From Toxotes chatareus (taxonomy: Eukaryota > Chordata > Actinopteri > Toxotidae), in contig CM028897.1 in assembly GCA_016801885.1 (NCBI GenBank), positions 21,169,501-21,233,500 of the forward strand: a stretch of DNA of 64,000 nucleotides. Reading direction: 5' to 3'. Both the position numbers and the translations under genes were made by a program. The notes under the pieces are model-generated. The model had not been told where the DNA came from and ran no database searches. It saw only the letters and a list, made by a program, of their open reading frames with translations. The stretch's first letter is position 1. Each line of letters starts with the position of its first letter. Positions 20,386-30,829 of this stretch are shown here, one piece after another.

Positions 20386-23300
20386 GAAAAGCAGGCTCTG
20401 AGTACAGGTCATGTTGAAACTGGCAAGGGACAAAAACACAAACTGCTGACTCAGAGGTGGCACTGTTGTTTAAAATATAATTTCATGCTGTTGCATTAAG
20501 ATTTCCCATCCATCCATCTAAACCTATATAACATCGATACAGTAAAATTGTAACATGGCTTAATGTACTGTATCTTAATTTAAAATCATTCAGATTTCAT
20601 TTCCCCACTAGCAGTTTAACTGTGGGTGTCTGGTTTATTGGATATGCTCTTTTTGGTGATATTAGCAGGTACAGGTCTATTTTCTGTCTGGAGCTGTTAA
20701 GTTGAAATGTTTCTGTTTATTTGTAACTACAGGTCATTGATTACCTTATCAGTCTTAAAGGGCAGCAGAAACTTGTAGTCTCTCACCACATTTCCAGAGG
20801 GAATTTCTTCCATTTCCTCTGTGCTCCTTAAGTCTTAAGCCTTATTTTATAGTCTCTCCAACTGTGTTTAGTGTCTTGTTTGATCCTCTTATTTCTTGAT
20901 GTCCTTATCTCTTTTCCAGGACATTCATCTGTTCATTTCCTAGCCAATGGTTAGGTTTCCCCTCCTATTTTCCATGTTTCTGGGGCTGGATGTGGGGAAG
21001 AGGCTTCATATTCCCTCTGCTGCCAGAAAAGCTGGAACAGACAAAGATACACACACTAAAGCTGGAGAGAGAGAAAGATGTAAAGGAGGAAGAAAACTTG
21101 GCCTCCTCTTGACGTATGAATGTGAATTAAGAGGATCTTCTTCTCCTTTGGTCAGAAGGAAGGTGTAATAAGGACAGAGATGGGGCTGTGCTGGATACGG
21201 GTTATTCATCATTTCTCCATGATGGAGTTTGCACTTGTTTTTCTTTTCCTAAATGGCCAAAGATATTTTTTTAATTATTAATTTATTAATTGATCATTTG
21301 GTCGACAAAATATTCAGTCCAAGGGGATATCCTCAAATGTCTTGATTTGTCCCAACATATAGAACAAAGAAAAAGCAGTAGAGAAACTGGAACCAGAAAA
21401 TGAACCAATAGAATAAAATAAATAATAAAACGACTTAAACATTTGTCAAAATAGTTGCAGATTAATTTTCTGTCAGCTCTAATCTGCACTAAGGCTCCTG
21501 TTTTGGGCATTCAAAAAATCCATTCTTCTGTTGGACAGCCGTGTGTGTGTGTGTGTGTGTGAGAAGATCCTGTTCACAGTAAAACCCTCATATCAACTGT
21601 GAAATGTGATGAAGCAAACAGAAGGTAAGCAGATCAAAAAGACTGCATGTTACATAAGCCTCAGGCCCTGAGTGAACATACACAGTCAAACCTGCTCACA
21701 CGGACCATCCAAGCCAAATTCACCACATTGCAACACTGTGGGCGTGTTGCAATGTGATTACTGGGTATTGTCATAAAGTAGGTGTCAGGAAATGGGATAT
21801 GGATCCAAATAAGCCTTACACAGCCTGATGCCTATTAATTCACAATGAGCTCTCCTTTTTCACCCAGAATGCAAATGATTGTGCATCCATCAAATGAGCA
21901 TTGTTGCTTTTTCCCTGACTTTGGGGCCCTGAGTCATCTCATCTGAAGGAGTGATTCATTAGAGAAAGTCTTCGAATACGTTGAGAAGAAAGGAGAAGTC
22001 ATCAGTCTATGTAGTGCTGCCACTTGTTCAATTAGAGCCCTAATTCAGAGGCAGTCTGACTGATGAGAGTTCTTAATTATAATCATGCCGTGTGACCAGT
22101 GTGATAAATGGCTGAATTAAGGGACCTAAAGTTTGATAAATGTTGTTGATTGCTCAGATTGGTCCAATGAAGGCCAACACTGTGTCAGAGGAGAGAGAGA
22201 GAGAGAAAGAGAAAGATAGAGAGAGGTGTGAAGGAATAGAAACATGGGAAGGTAGGGTAACATTTGCTGGAACTGACAACAAGATGAGTGTCATAGAGAC
22301 TCGGGCTACTGAGTGATGAGGATGCACTTAGGTCTCTTGCAGGCAGAACATGGTCGTTGTTGTGCAACAGAATAATCTGAGCATCCACTCACTGTTTTTG
22401 TTTTCTATTTTCAACCACGTGTTTTTAATCAGTGAATAGATGACTCAGTTTTCATTACATGACCTAAGTGTGGAATTCTGCTCTCATACTAACAGCACAT
22501 ATCTGACCTCATATATACAGTCAGACAGAACTTTTATCACATGATCAAAGTTCCATTCTTAGGTTAAGGCAGGGGACACACACATTACAGCTGTTACGGA
22601 TAGGTACAGATTCTAACCTGAAGTCTTTACATCCAGACTCTGTTGCTCTTATAAATAACAAGATTTTTTTTTTTTTTTTTTAGCAGTGTTGACATACAGG
22701 TTACAAACAGCTTTACCCAAAGTTCACTGAGCTTCAAAATCCCTCTGTAGGCTCTGCTGTCCTACATGCCTGTCTGTACAGGATCTCACCAGACTCCTAA
22801 GCTTTTATCCTTGTTTTTTTGGCCTTTTCAGTGCATATATCTCTGCATATGAACAGTGCAAGCTGCTGGTTGGTGATCATTTGTGACTCAAGAGGGTGGG
22901 TCTTAATATGAACCAGTCTGAGTGGAGATGCTAGGAGAAGAGCAAGAGTAGAGGAAAAAGAGACAGGAGTGTCTGCTACAAGTGCACAACTATTTTGTTG
23001 TTATAATAATAATAATCCTCATCCCAGGTGTACTTTTGGTTTCATTTCCATCTGTGTTTAATTGAGCTGAAACCAACATGAGGGAGAAGAGGACTGAGGA
23101 GACCTGAGCAGAACTGGCTACATGGCCTCAACAAGTCATATGAAGTCATCTGGGTTTTGAATGAAGCTTGCATCCTGTTTTTAGGTTGAGTGGTAACCCA
23201 GGTATTTCTGTATGTGGCCTGTTAGAAGCTGGTACACCCACAAGGCTTAGTGCTAATTAAATCCCCTAGATTTAAAACAGTTTCTTGTACCACTGCTACC

Positions 23301-23395
23301 TGTGCTAGAATCAGAGAGGATTGCTGAACAGAGACAGGTGACAACCACCACACCTGTGTGTTTATGTGTGTGTGTATGTGTGTTTACCTGTACAT
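20386..23395. other. non-coding stretch with possible conserved regulatory patch
   Basis: (GT)n at 21541-21560, purine-rich repeat at 22190-22226 and poly-T at 22664-22681. A patch at 21880-22160 is listed separately. No gene recognised. Confidence 0.5.
21880..22160. promoter_or_regulatory. possible non-coding regulatory element
   Basis: Repeat-free, moderate-complexity sequence with clustered homeodomain-type cores (ttcaattagag, ccctaattcag, ttcttaattataatca) and no long open frame. This resembles conserved vertebrate enhancers by eye only. Conservation cannot be tested here. Confidence 0.15.
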
Positions 23396-23638
23396 CTATC
23401 TTGGTGAGGACCAAAAAAAACAAAAAAAACAAAGACCTTACAGAGTGAGGACATTTGGGGAAAGTGAGGAGATTTTGATTAATCCTCATACCTTTAAAGG
23501 GCTGCTTGAGGGTTCAGACTTGGTTTCAGGGGTCAGGTTAGAATTGGGTTTAGGGTTAGGGTTAGGCATTCAGTTGTGATGGTTAAGGTTAGAGGACTAG
23601 GGAATTAATTATGTCAATCAGTGTCCTCACAAAGATAG
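23396..23638 (+). mobile_element. miniature inverted-repeat element, copy 2 (complete, 243 bp)
   Basis: The ends are 16-bp inverted repeats with one mismatch: ctatcttggtgaggac at 23396 and gtcctcacaaagatag ending at 23638. The interior contains gaccttacagagtgaggaca, ggttcagacttggttt, and a run of three ttaggg-type hexamers (23540-23565), so the telomere-like motif is part of the element. It is non-coding. Copies also lie at 23700-23960 and 18660-18815 in the opposite orientation. The superfamily is not assigned because no clear target duplication was seen. Confidence 0.7.
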
Positions 23639-23699
23639 AAGTGCAAATACATGTGTGTGCATGCATGCGTATGTGTATTGGATGGGCTTTAAATGACCA

Positions 23700-23960
23700 C
23701 TGGGAAGTCATGTCTGCAGCAGTGCACACGCTCACACTCTTTGACATGATGCATTCCCTACCCTAGCCTAACCTTAACAGTCCAAAGTGAATGCCAAACC
23801 CTTACCCTAACCCTAATGTAAACCCAATTCTAATCTGAGCCCTAAAACCAAGTCTGAAACCTTTGAGGCTGTGAGGACCAACCAAAATGTCCTCACTCCA
23901 TAAGGTCTATGCTCAAATTGATCCTCACAAAGAGAGATGTACAAGTACACATACACACTT
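23700..23960 (-). mobile_element. miniature inverted-repeat element, copy 3 (inverted relative to copy 2)
   Basis: Read on the minus strand it follows copy 2 over about 240 bp: ctctctttgtgaggatc, gaccttatggagtgaggaca, agacttggttttaggg, tagaattgggttta, agggttagggt, ggcattca, gttaaggttag. The distal terminal repeat is degraded. With copy 2 it forms a head-to-head pair separated by about 60 bp. Confidence 0.7.
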
Positions 23961-24856
23961 TGATGCAGCAAGAGGAGAAAATAAGTAAGGGTCACTGACG
24001 GCACTCATAAGCAATACAAACTTTTGTGCGCGTGTATGTGTGTGTGTCTTCAGGCCTGTGCCATCTGCCACCTCAGTCAGACTCGAGACATACAGCTATT
24101 TCACAAGAGGCTTCTAAACACCGACCTACTTTCCTGTAAATATAGACATACAGACATTCACAGACAACACACAAACCCATGTTTCCACAAGTCAGCAGTT
24201 ATTTAGGGATGAGCAGTCCTGGCATTGTTGAAGCTTTAGCTTTTGTCCGCAGCTTCATCTCTCTTTCTTTTTCTCTCCCTCGTCGCTTTTCCAGTTGAAC
24301 ATGTATTGTTCATTTTCTGCAGTGTGGAATCCAGGAAGACAGGAAGCAGAGCTGGAGAAGAACTATGAAATAAGAAGAAAATCAATGGAAACTTAGCAAC
24401 ACTATAGTGGAAAGGTCCAGGAGTGACCAGCACCATTAAAACTCATCCTCTCAGGAGCACGAATATGGCAGTAGGCATCATGGAATCACTTTGGCAACAT
24501 ACAGTACGGTGAGCTTATTTTTTTCCAGGCCAATAAAGCAGATATGAATTATACTGAAATTGAACAGGTAAGAAATAGATAAAAAGGAGAGAGTGAAGGC
24601 AATGAGAGACAGATGAGATTCATTTCATAGCTCAGAGAGAGAGAGAGAGAGATGCTGGCAGTGCTCCACATCTGCAAATGGACTCATCCAACAGAGGTTG
24701 AGGGTCAATTTACTTTCCATTCAGCTTCTGCAGGAACCAGAGTTTCCTTCTAATTTAAGACCGGAAAATCCTTTCAGCCGAGGGGAAAAAATTCTCTTAT
24801 CCAATCTTGAAAGGAATTACCCTGAATGAAACACTGTTTAGTGCCAGTTGCAGTTA
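23961..24856. other. non-coding stretch
   Basis: A GT-rich patch near 24025-24047 and (AG)n at 24638-24653. No gene or recognised transposon. Confidence 0.5.
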
Positions 24857-24892
24857 ACAAGGCAAGGCAAGTTTATTTGTAAGGCCAGCTTT
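24857..24892 (-). mobile_element. 3' tip of an older L2-like LINE, separated from its body
   Basis: The phrase acaaggcaaggcaagtttat is the usual end of a fish LINE 3' tail in reverse orientation. The expected continuation (gcaatttatagtgctttaca) is found at 28271, on the far side of the younger LINE. This implies that the younger LINE was inserted here. No clear target duplication was seen. Confidence 0.6.
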
Positions 24893-25796
24893 CAATTCAA
24901 TTCAATTTGAATTCAATTCAATTTTATTTATATAGCGCCTTACACAATCAAAATTGTCTCAAAGCGCTTTACAGAGACCCAGAACCTGACCCCAGAGCAA
25001 GCACTTAAGGTGACAGTGGCAAGGAAAAACTCCCTTTTAATAGGAAGAAACCTTGAACAGAACCTGGCTCATATGGGGCGACCCTCCTGCTGATGGCCGG
25101 GCTGGGTGAAAGGAGGAAAAGGAGGAAGATAGGACAGCTAGGAATGGAGGAGAGGAGGAGAAGGACATGCAACATAATACAAAAAGGGTTGGCAATGGAC
25201 AATGTTAGAGGGTCAGTATTTAGATTACAGTTAGTGAACAGTTAGTGGATAATGTGTGCTCAGCAGATTACAGTTAGGAAACAGAGCACAGAGGCAAAAA
25301 GCTGTCATGACTGGTAATTATTTACATTACAGTCTGCATAGAATATTAATCCAATATTTATCTGTAGCAGAATGGAACATTAAACGTGTTAGAAATGGAT
25401 CATTGTAAACAATAAACAGCAGCAGGTGGGTGGAGCCAGGACCATAGAACATGCAGTTCCGGAGGCAGAGACACCTGCGGAAAGGTACAGAGAAAGAGAG
25501 ACCAGAGAGAAACAAACACAGGACTACGGGACAGAGAGGACACAGAGTTAATGACATGTAATAAAGGCTAATAAATGTGAGAGTTGGTCTGAGGAGAGAA
25601 AGAGAAAGAAGAAGAAGTGTGCAGTAGATCATGGGATGTCCCCCAGCAGCCTAGGCCTATAGCAGCATAACTAGGGGATGATTCAGTTGCCTGAGCCAGC
25701 CCTACTAAGGGCTATATCCTTAATTGTAACAGTGTCTATGGAGATAATTGTGACTAACTATAAGTTTAGTCATAATAACTAGGACTGTAACTACAA

Positions 25797-26926
25797 TTAA
25801 TTATAAGCTTTGTCAAACAAAGAGGTTTTAAGCTTAATTTTAAAATTAGAGATGGTGTCTGCTTCCCGAACCCAAACTGGCAGTTGGTTCCATAGGAGAG
25901 GGGCCTGATAGCTAAAGGCTCGGCCTCCCATTCTACTTTTAGAGATTTTGGGAACCATAAGCAAACATGCATTCTGGGAATGAAGCAATCTGTTGGGATA
26001 ATATGGTACTATCAGCTCTTTGAGATATGAAGGAGCCTGGCCATTGAAGGTCTTATATGTAAGGAGAAGGATTTTAAAATCAATTCTGGATTTTACAGGA
26101 AGCCAATGAAGAGAAGTTAGTACAGGAGTAATATTATCTCTCTTGCTAATTCCAGTCAGTACTCTCGCTGCAGCATTTTGGATCAGCTGGAGGCTTTTTA
26201 GAGGGTTAACTGGACAGTAGTCTAGCCTAGAAGTAACAAAAGCATGGACTAATTTTTCAGCATCACTCTGCGACAGAATGTTCCTAATCTTACTGATATT
26301 GCGCTGGTGAAAGAAGGCGGTCCTAGAGACTTGTTTTACATGCCAGTTAAAGGACAAATCCTGATTAAAAAAAAACTCCAAAGTTCCTCACAGTCGTACT
26401 GGAGGCTAAATTAATGCCATCCAGAGTAACTATATGATTAGATAAACTGTTTCTGAGGTGTTTGGGACCAAACAAAATAACCTCAGTTTTGTCTGAATTC
26501 AGAAGAAGAAAGTTACAGGTCATCCAGGCCTTTATGTCTTTAAGACATGCCTGAAGTATGGTTAACTGATCTGTTTCGTCTGGCTTCATAGATAAATATA
26601 GCTGGGTATCATCCGCATAGCAATGGAAATTTATTCCATGCCTCCTGATAATATTGCCTAGGGGAAGCATGTATAAGGTGAACAATATCGGTCCAAGCAC
26701 AGAACCTTGTGGAACTCCATGACTTACTCTGGTATATATGGAGGGATCATCATTAACATGAACAAACTGGTATCTATCTGATAGATATGATTTAAACCAA
26801 CCTAGTGTTGTTCCTTTAATCCCAATAACATGTTCCAATCTTTCCAATAGGATACTATGATCAATAGTGTCAAATGCAGCACTAAGATCTAGCAGGACAA
26901 ATATAGAGACGAGTCCATTGTTTCTG
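25797..26926 (-). pseudogene. LINE reverse transcriptase palm-to-C-terminus with one frameshift
   Basis: Reading down the minus strand: VLLDLSAAFDTIDHSILL holds the first catalytic Asp, then SHGVPQGSVLGPILFTLY, then HCYADDTQLYLS at about 26608-26619 holds the catalytic Asp pair. After ASSTTVRNFGVFF the frame ends at a TAA within a run of nine T. The next frame resumes with NQDLSFNWHVKQ and continues to the natural stop at 25797 (SLQLIQNAAARVLTGI, SLHWLPVKSRIDFKILLL, APLLWNQLPVWVREAD). Relatives seem to have eight T there, so a single inserted T explains the break. The catalytic residues are kept. Confidence 0.9.
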
Positions 26927-27513
26927 CAGGTATCTCTGGCTCCGGAGCTGCATGTTCTGTGGTCCTGGCTCCACCCACCTGCTGCTGTTTATTGTTTACA
27001 ATGATCCATTTCTTACACGTTTAATGTTCCATTGTGCTACAGATAAATATTGGATTAATATTCTTTGCAGACTGTAATGTAAATAATTACCAGTCATGAC
27101 AGCTTTTTGCCTCTGTGCTGTTTCCTATTATAACTGTAATCTGCTAATCTGCTGAGCATACATTATCCAATAACTGTTCACTAACTGTAATGTAAATGCT
27201 GACCCACTAATATTGTCCATTGTCTGTATTATGCTGCATGTCCTTCTCCCCCTCTCCTCCATTCCTAGCTGTCCTATCTTCCTCCTTTTCCTCCTTTCAC
27301 CCAGCCCGGCCATCGGCAGGAGGGTCCCCCATCTGAGCCAGGTTCTGCTCAAGGTTTCTTTCTGTTAAAAGGGAGTTTTTTTTTGCCACTGTTGCCTTAA
27401 GTGCTTGCTCTGGGGTCAGGCTCTGGGTCTCTGTAAAGCGCTTTGAGACAATTTTGATTGTGGAAGGCGCTATATAAATAAAATTGAATTGAATTGAATT
27501 GAATTGAACTGAG
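26927..27513 (+). mobile_element. 5'-truncated 3' UTR of the same L2-type LINE, plus strand, nested
   Basis: This segment is close to the reverse complement of 24896-25461: both contain gttctggctcc-like and ctggctccacccacctgctg words, gtttattgtttacaatgatc, ctgtcctatcttcctcc, aagtgcttgctctggggtca and a gctatataaata tail ending in attgaattgaattg. It lies inside the reverse transcriptase of the minus-strand copy and carries no coding sequence of its own. About 40 codons of host RT sequence are missing at the junction, and no target duplication is evident, so insertion was accompanied by a deletion. Confidence 0.85.
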
Positions 27514-27770
27514 TTGCAACAGCCTTTTCAAGAATTTTAGAATTAAAGGGGAGATTGGATATAGGTCTACAGTTTGCCAAAATGTCAGAGTCCAGAGAAG
27601 GCTTTTTAAGTAAAGGTTTGATAACTGCAACCTTAAAAGCCTGTGGAACATATCCTGTTACCAAAGAGAGATTTATCTGGTCTTATATGTTAGTGCCAGT
27701 CAATGACAAAACATCTTTAAGAAGTCTGGTTGGGATAGCATCCAAAAGACATGTTGATAGATAAAGATAA
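27514..27770 (-). pseudogene. start of the LINE reverse transcriptase domain (same minus copy)
   Basis: The minus-strand peptide VTGYVPQAFKVAVIKPLLKK, then PSLDSDILANCRPISNLPF and SKILEKAVATQ, is the beginning of the L2-type RT domain. It is followed by the plus-strand insert. Just upstream the frame meets a stop in the segment around 27690 (SLTGTNI then TAA), so it was already damaged or has decayed since. RT resumes at 26926. Confidence 0.85.
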
Positions 27771-27796
27771 AGATGACAGATAAAAATTCAGTGAAT

Positions 27797-28021
27797 TCAG
27801 ACAAAAACTCTGAGTAAGCAGCAGGTGGACGATACACCACAGCAAATAGGACTGGTTTTTCTGTAGAGCCGAGCCTCTACTTCCCTAAGTCTCGCCTCCA
27901 ATGCTACAAAAATGCTACATTTATTACACATACCATTATCGCTAAAGGAGGCAGAGGAGTAACTAAACATCTCACACACCGTGCAAGAGAGAGGAGAGAC
28001 AGCAGGAGAGAGAGAAGCCAT
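27797..28021 (-). pseudogene. LINE protein N-terminus with cysteine motif (same minus copy)
   Basis: The peptide opens MASLSPAVSPLSCTVCEMFS and goes on to NGMCNKCSIFVALEARLREV. The two Cys pairs, CTVC and CNKC, form a zinc-finger-like motif at residues 13-36 followed by a short coiled-coil-like stretch. This is the typical start of a common fish L2-type LINE protein. The frame becomes non-homologous after about residue 50, where most of the protein (including any endonuclease) has been deleted. Confidence 0.75.
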
Positions 28022-28268
28022 TGCTAACAGCTAAGCTAGCGGACCAGAAATAGAGTGATTAGAGTGTAGTGTTAAATCCCGAGGGACACGTGCACCACAG
28101 ATGTTTAACTAAAGCAATATACGTGTACAGGAATTCAGAGATTGACCACAGAACACGGCAAAGTAAGAGTTGAGTTGATTAATAAGCTAGGATAACACTC
28201 ATAACACCACAGTGCAGAAGCAGCAAACAGGAAGTGACACAACACGTTACCACCACGTCAGCACGTCA

Positions 28269-28740
28269 CAACAACAAAGCAATTTATAGTGCTTTACACA
28301 AGACATAACAAGCATGAAGACGAGATTTACAAGGCCACAAAACAACCAAAATAGACAGAAATAATAGTTCAATTAAACACAATAAGAACAGAATAGAATA
28401 AAAAAATGAAAAATAAAAATTACAGCACAGCTACAATACAGTGCAAGATCTGAATCCGTAGTCCATGTTTAGTTTTTACTCAAAGGACAGGAAGCAGAAG
28501 AGTCCCAGATGATGTGAGAGCTCTGGACAGCTCATAATGAAGTAGCTGAACAGAAATGTATTTTGGCACCTAAGCCATTCAGTGCTTTATAAGCCAACAG
28601 TAATATTTTAAAATCAGTTCTTTGACTCACAGGATGTCAGTGTTGAGATCTAGAGTGATGTCATTCACTCCCCTGGTCTTGGTGAGGACTCTGATTCAGC
28701 TGCAGCTGTCTGATCGACTTTTTAGGGAGACCTGTAAAGA
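28269..28740 (-). mobile_element. older L2-like LINE, 3' part, split by the younger LINE
   Basis: Minus-strand translation gives fragments in shifting frames: SLPKKSIRQLQLNQS near 28730, VSQRTDFKILLLAYKALNG near 28600-28640, and a serine-rich C-terminal piece. These match the end of an L2-type protein. The 3' UTR continues to 28269 and the last bases are displaced to 24857-24892. It carries many stops, consistent with greater age than the LINE inserted in it. Confidence 0.7.
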
Positions 28741-29370
28741 CAGTAGCTGTTCTTTATTTATTTATAAAGCGCTTTCAATCAAAGTGCTGTACAACAAGAT
28801 GAACATAAGAGTATAAACACAATAAAATAAAATGAAAAACAATAAAAAGTTACAGTTCAGTAAAGAGTTAGGTAAGATCCAGTTAAGAGCAAGGTAAGAT
28901 CACTATAGAATTACAATAAAAACAGTAAAACTCAAAAACACAACTCAGGACTCATATGTACAGTAGCAGTAAACAAGTGGGTCTTCAGTTTAGCTTTAAA
29001 TACATCGACAGAACATGCCCACCTGATGTCAAGAGGCAGACTGTTCCACAAAGTTGGTGCACAAAAAGAAAAAGCCTGCTCACCAAGTCTTTTTCAGGAC
29101 CTTAGGGACACACAAACGACCAGAATTCTGTGAGCGCCATGAACGACCAGGCACATAAGACTTCACCGAGTCAGGTAAATACGATGGTGCTAGGCCAGTG
29201 AAGGCTGCGGAGTAATATGTTCAAATTTACTTGCTGCGGTCAAAACACAAGCTGCTGCATTTTGGGCGATTTGCAAAGGTTGAGTACTCTTCTTTGGCAA
29301 ACCAGAAAAAAGGGCATTACAGTAATCCAATCATGAAGTCACAAATGCATGGATTAGACACTTCTTCCAA
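28741..29370 (-). mobile_element. third L2-like LINE 3' end with protein C-terminus
   Basis: The 3' terminus on the minus strand is near attgaaagcgctttataaat at about 28755-28780. Within it, 28930-29105 encodes GEQAFSFCAPTLWNSLPLDI and VDVFKAKLKTHLFTA, the conserved C-terminal block of L2-group proteins. Upstream, phrases such as gcattacagtaatccaatca in plus orientation are also typical of these LINE 3' regions. It belongs to a different subfamily from the copies at 24893 and 28269. Confidence 0.7.
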
Positions 29371-29954
29371 ACTTTTGCCCAGAAGTGAGTGGCTAATGAA
29401 ATTTGTTAATTGGTGTTATGAGACCCTAATAGGGCGAGGCAGAAGAATTAATTTGTCACTGTTTCTAAAGTGAGTCCATATTTTGCTCAGTGAACTACCT
29501 GTGAGTCATCACCACAGTTAAAAAGCACAACAAAATTAAAAATTACAGTAACATGTTTTGTTTTTGCTCATAGCTTTACGTGTGAAAAATAAAAGATGAA
29601 TATGATGACATTTGACCAACATGAAGAAAAATTTCAGTTGAATTAAAACTGAATGACTCAGATTTGCTGTGCATCATTCCTTTCCAGCTTTTATGCAGTG
29701 GTGTGGAAAGGCTTTAAGTTTTGAATCCCAGTTCTCCATATTAGCTAGGTGACTCTAGTTGGGGAAAAAATAAAAATAAATGTATGGTCCACAGTTGACA
29801 GTTGAACATCTGCTAGCATTACTCCATACATTCATTTTGAAGTTAAAAAAAAGCATATTAACAATTATATAACTTTGGTATAATGGTAATTTCTTTGAAT
29901 TTGAGGCAGTGTCTCCATGCTGTATCTTTCCTCATCACTCACTGTCATCCCCAA
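29371..29954. other. non-coding stretch
   Basis: AT-rich sequence, possibly including decayed LINE sequence at its start. No gene recognised. Confidence 0.45.
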
Positions 29955-30760
29955 CAACGATATACTTGAGTAGGGCCCTTTTGCTCTCTAAACAGCATCA
30001 TGTCTTCGACATGGATTCCACAAGATGTTTGAAACCTTCCCCTGAGGTTCTGCTCCATGTTGACATGATTCATCACATCATTCAAGCTGCCTCCTGTTCT
30101 ACCACATCCCAAAGGTGTTCTACTGGAGATTGGGTCCATGGATTCATGCCGTTGATTCCAAACTCTGACCCTACCATCTGCAGCCTCAGCAGAAATCCAG
30201 ATCTGTCAGATCAGGCTACATTTTTTTCCAGCTGTCTTCAGCTGTCCAGTTTTGGTGAGCATGTGACCACTGCAGATCTCTGTTCTTGGCTGACAGGACT
30301 GAAACCTGACGGTCTCCAGTGGTCTCTGCTGCTGTAGTCCATCCACCTCAAGGTTGGACGTGTTGTTCACTCTGAGAAACTTTTCTGCTCAGCACAGTTG
30401 TAAAGACTGGTTATCTGGGTTAGCGTAGCCTTTCTGTCAGCTCCAATCAGTCTAACTTCTGACCTCTGTCATCAACAAGGTGCTACTCAGAGCTGCTTCT
30501 TCACTGGATTGGTTGTTGTTTCTGGCTCCATTCTAAGTTATACTCTAGAGACTATTGTGTCTGAAAATCTCAGGAGATCAGCAGTTTCAGAAAAACTCAA
30601 ACCAACAATCACTCCATGATCAAAGTCACCGAGGATCATATTTTTTCACTCTGATGTTTGATGTGACCATTAACTGAAACTCCTGACGTGTATCTCCAGG
30701 ATTTTATCATTTGCACATGATTGGTTGATTGGAAAATTACCTAAAGAAGTTAAGAATTAC
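29955..30760 (-). mobile_element. Tc1-like transposon remnant, internally deleted, copy 2
   Basis: On the minus strand it carries ctcctgagattttcagacac, gagccagaaacaacaacc, ccttgttgatgacagagg, gaccactggagaccgtcagg, ggtcagagtttggaatcaac and cctttgggatgtggtagaac. The phrase encoding GSLNDVMNHVNMEQNLRGRF is shared with copy 1 at 8964-9735. Near 30125-30145 a deletion joins the middle of the transposase directly to the region before its last catalytic Glu, removing the second Asp block. Terminal repeats are not recognisable. It is non-functional. Confidence 0.78.
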
Positions 30761-30829
30761 TTAAGAATAAGTCTAGCTAAGTCAGGTATTGTGCTTATGC
30801 TAATAACGCACACAATTCACACGATCTTT

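Larger units (their letters stand above)
24893..28268 (-). mobile_element. L2-type LINE, minus strand, near full span but rearranged
   Basis: The 3' end on the minus strand is an (AATTG)-type tail at about 24893-24930, preceded by agcgccttacacaatcaaaa. The 3' UTR covers about 24893-25796. Reverse transcriptase and C-terminal coding lies at 25797-26926 and the start of the reverse transcriptase at 27514-27770. The N-terminus of the protein is at 27797-28021 and a presumed 5' UTR extends to 28268. Between the two RT parts sits a plus-strand fragment of the same family (26927-27513). The central part of the protein is also deleted between 27770 and 27797. The family transposes by target-primed reverse transcription; this copy cannot encode a working protein. 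Confidence 0.85.

Noticed and set aside
23530..23566. Possible interstitial telomere repeat (ttaggg-like hexamers)
   Set aside because: The hexamers occur at the same place in the other copies of the miniature element, so they are part of it.
24893..27513. Twin-priming inversion of a single LINE insertion
   Set aside because: The 3' UTR is present twice in opposite orientation, which needs two LINE copies rather than one inverted copy.
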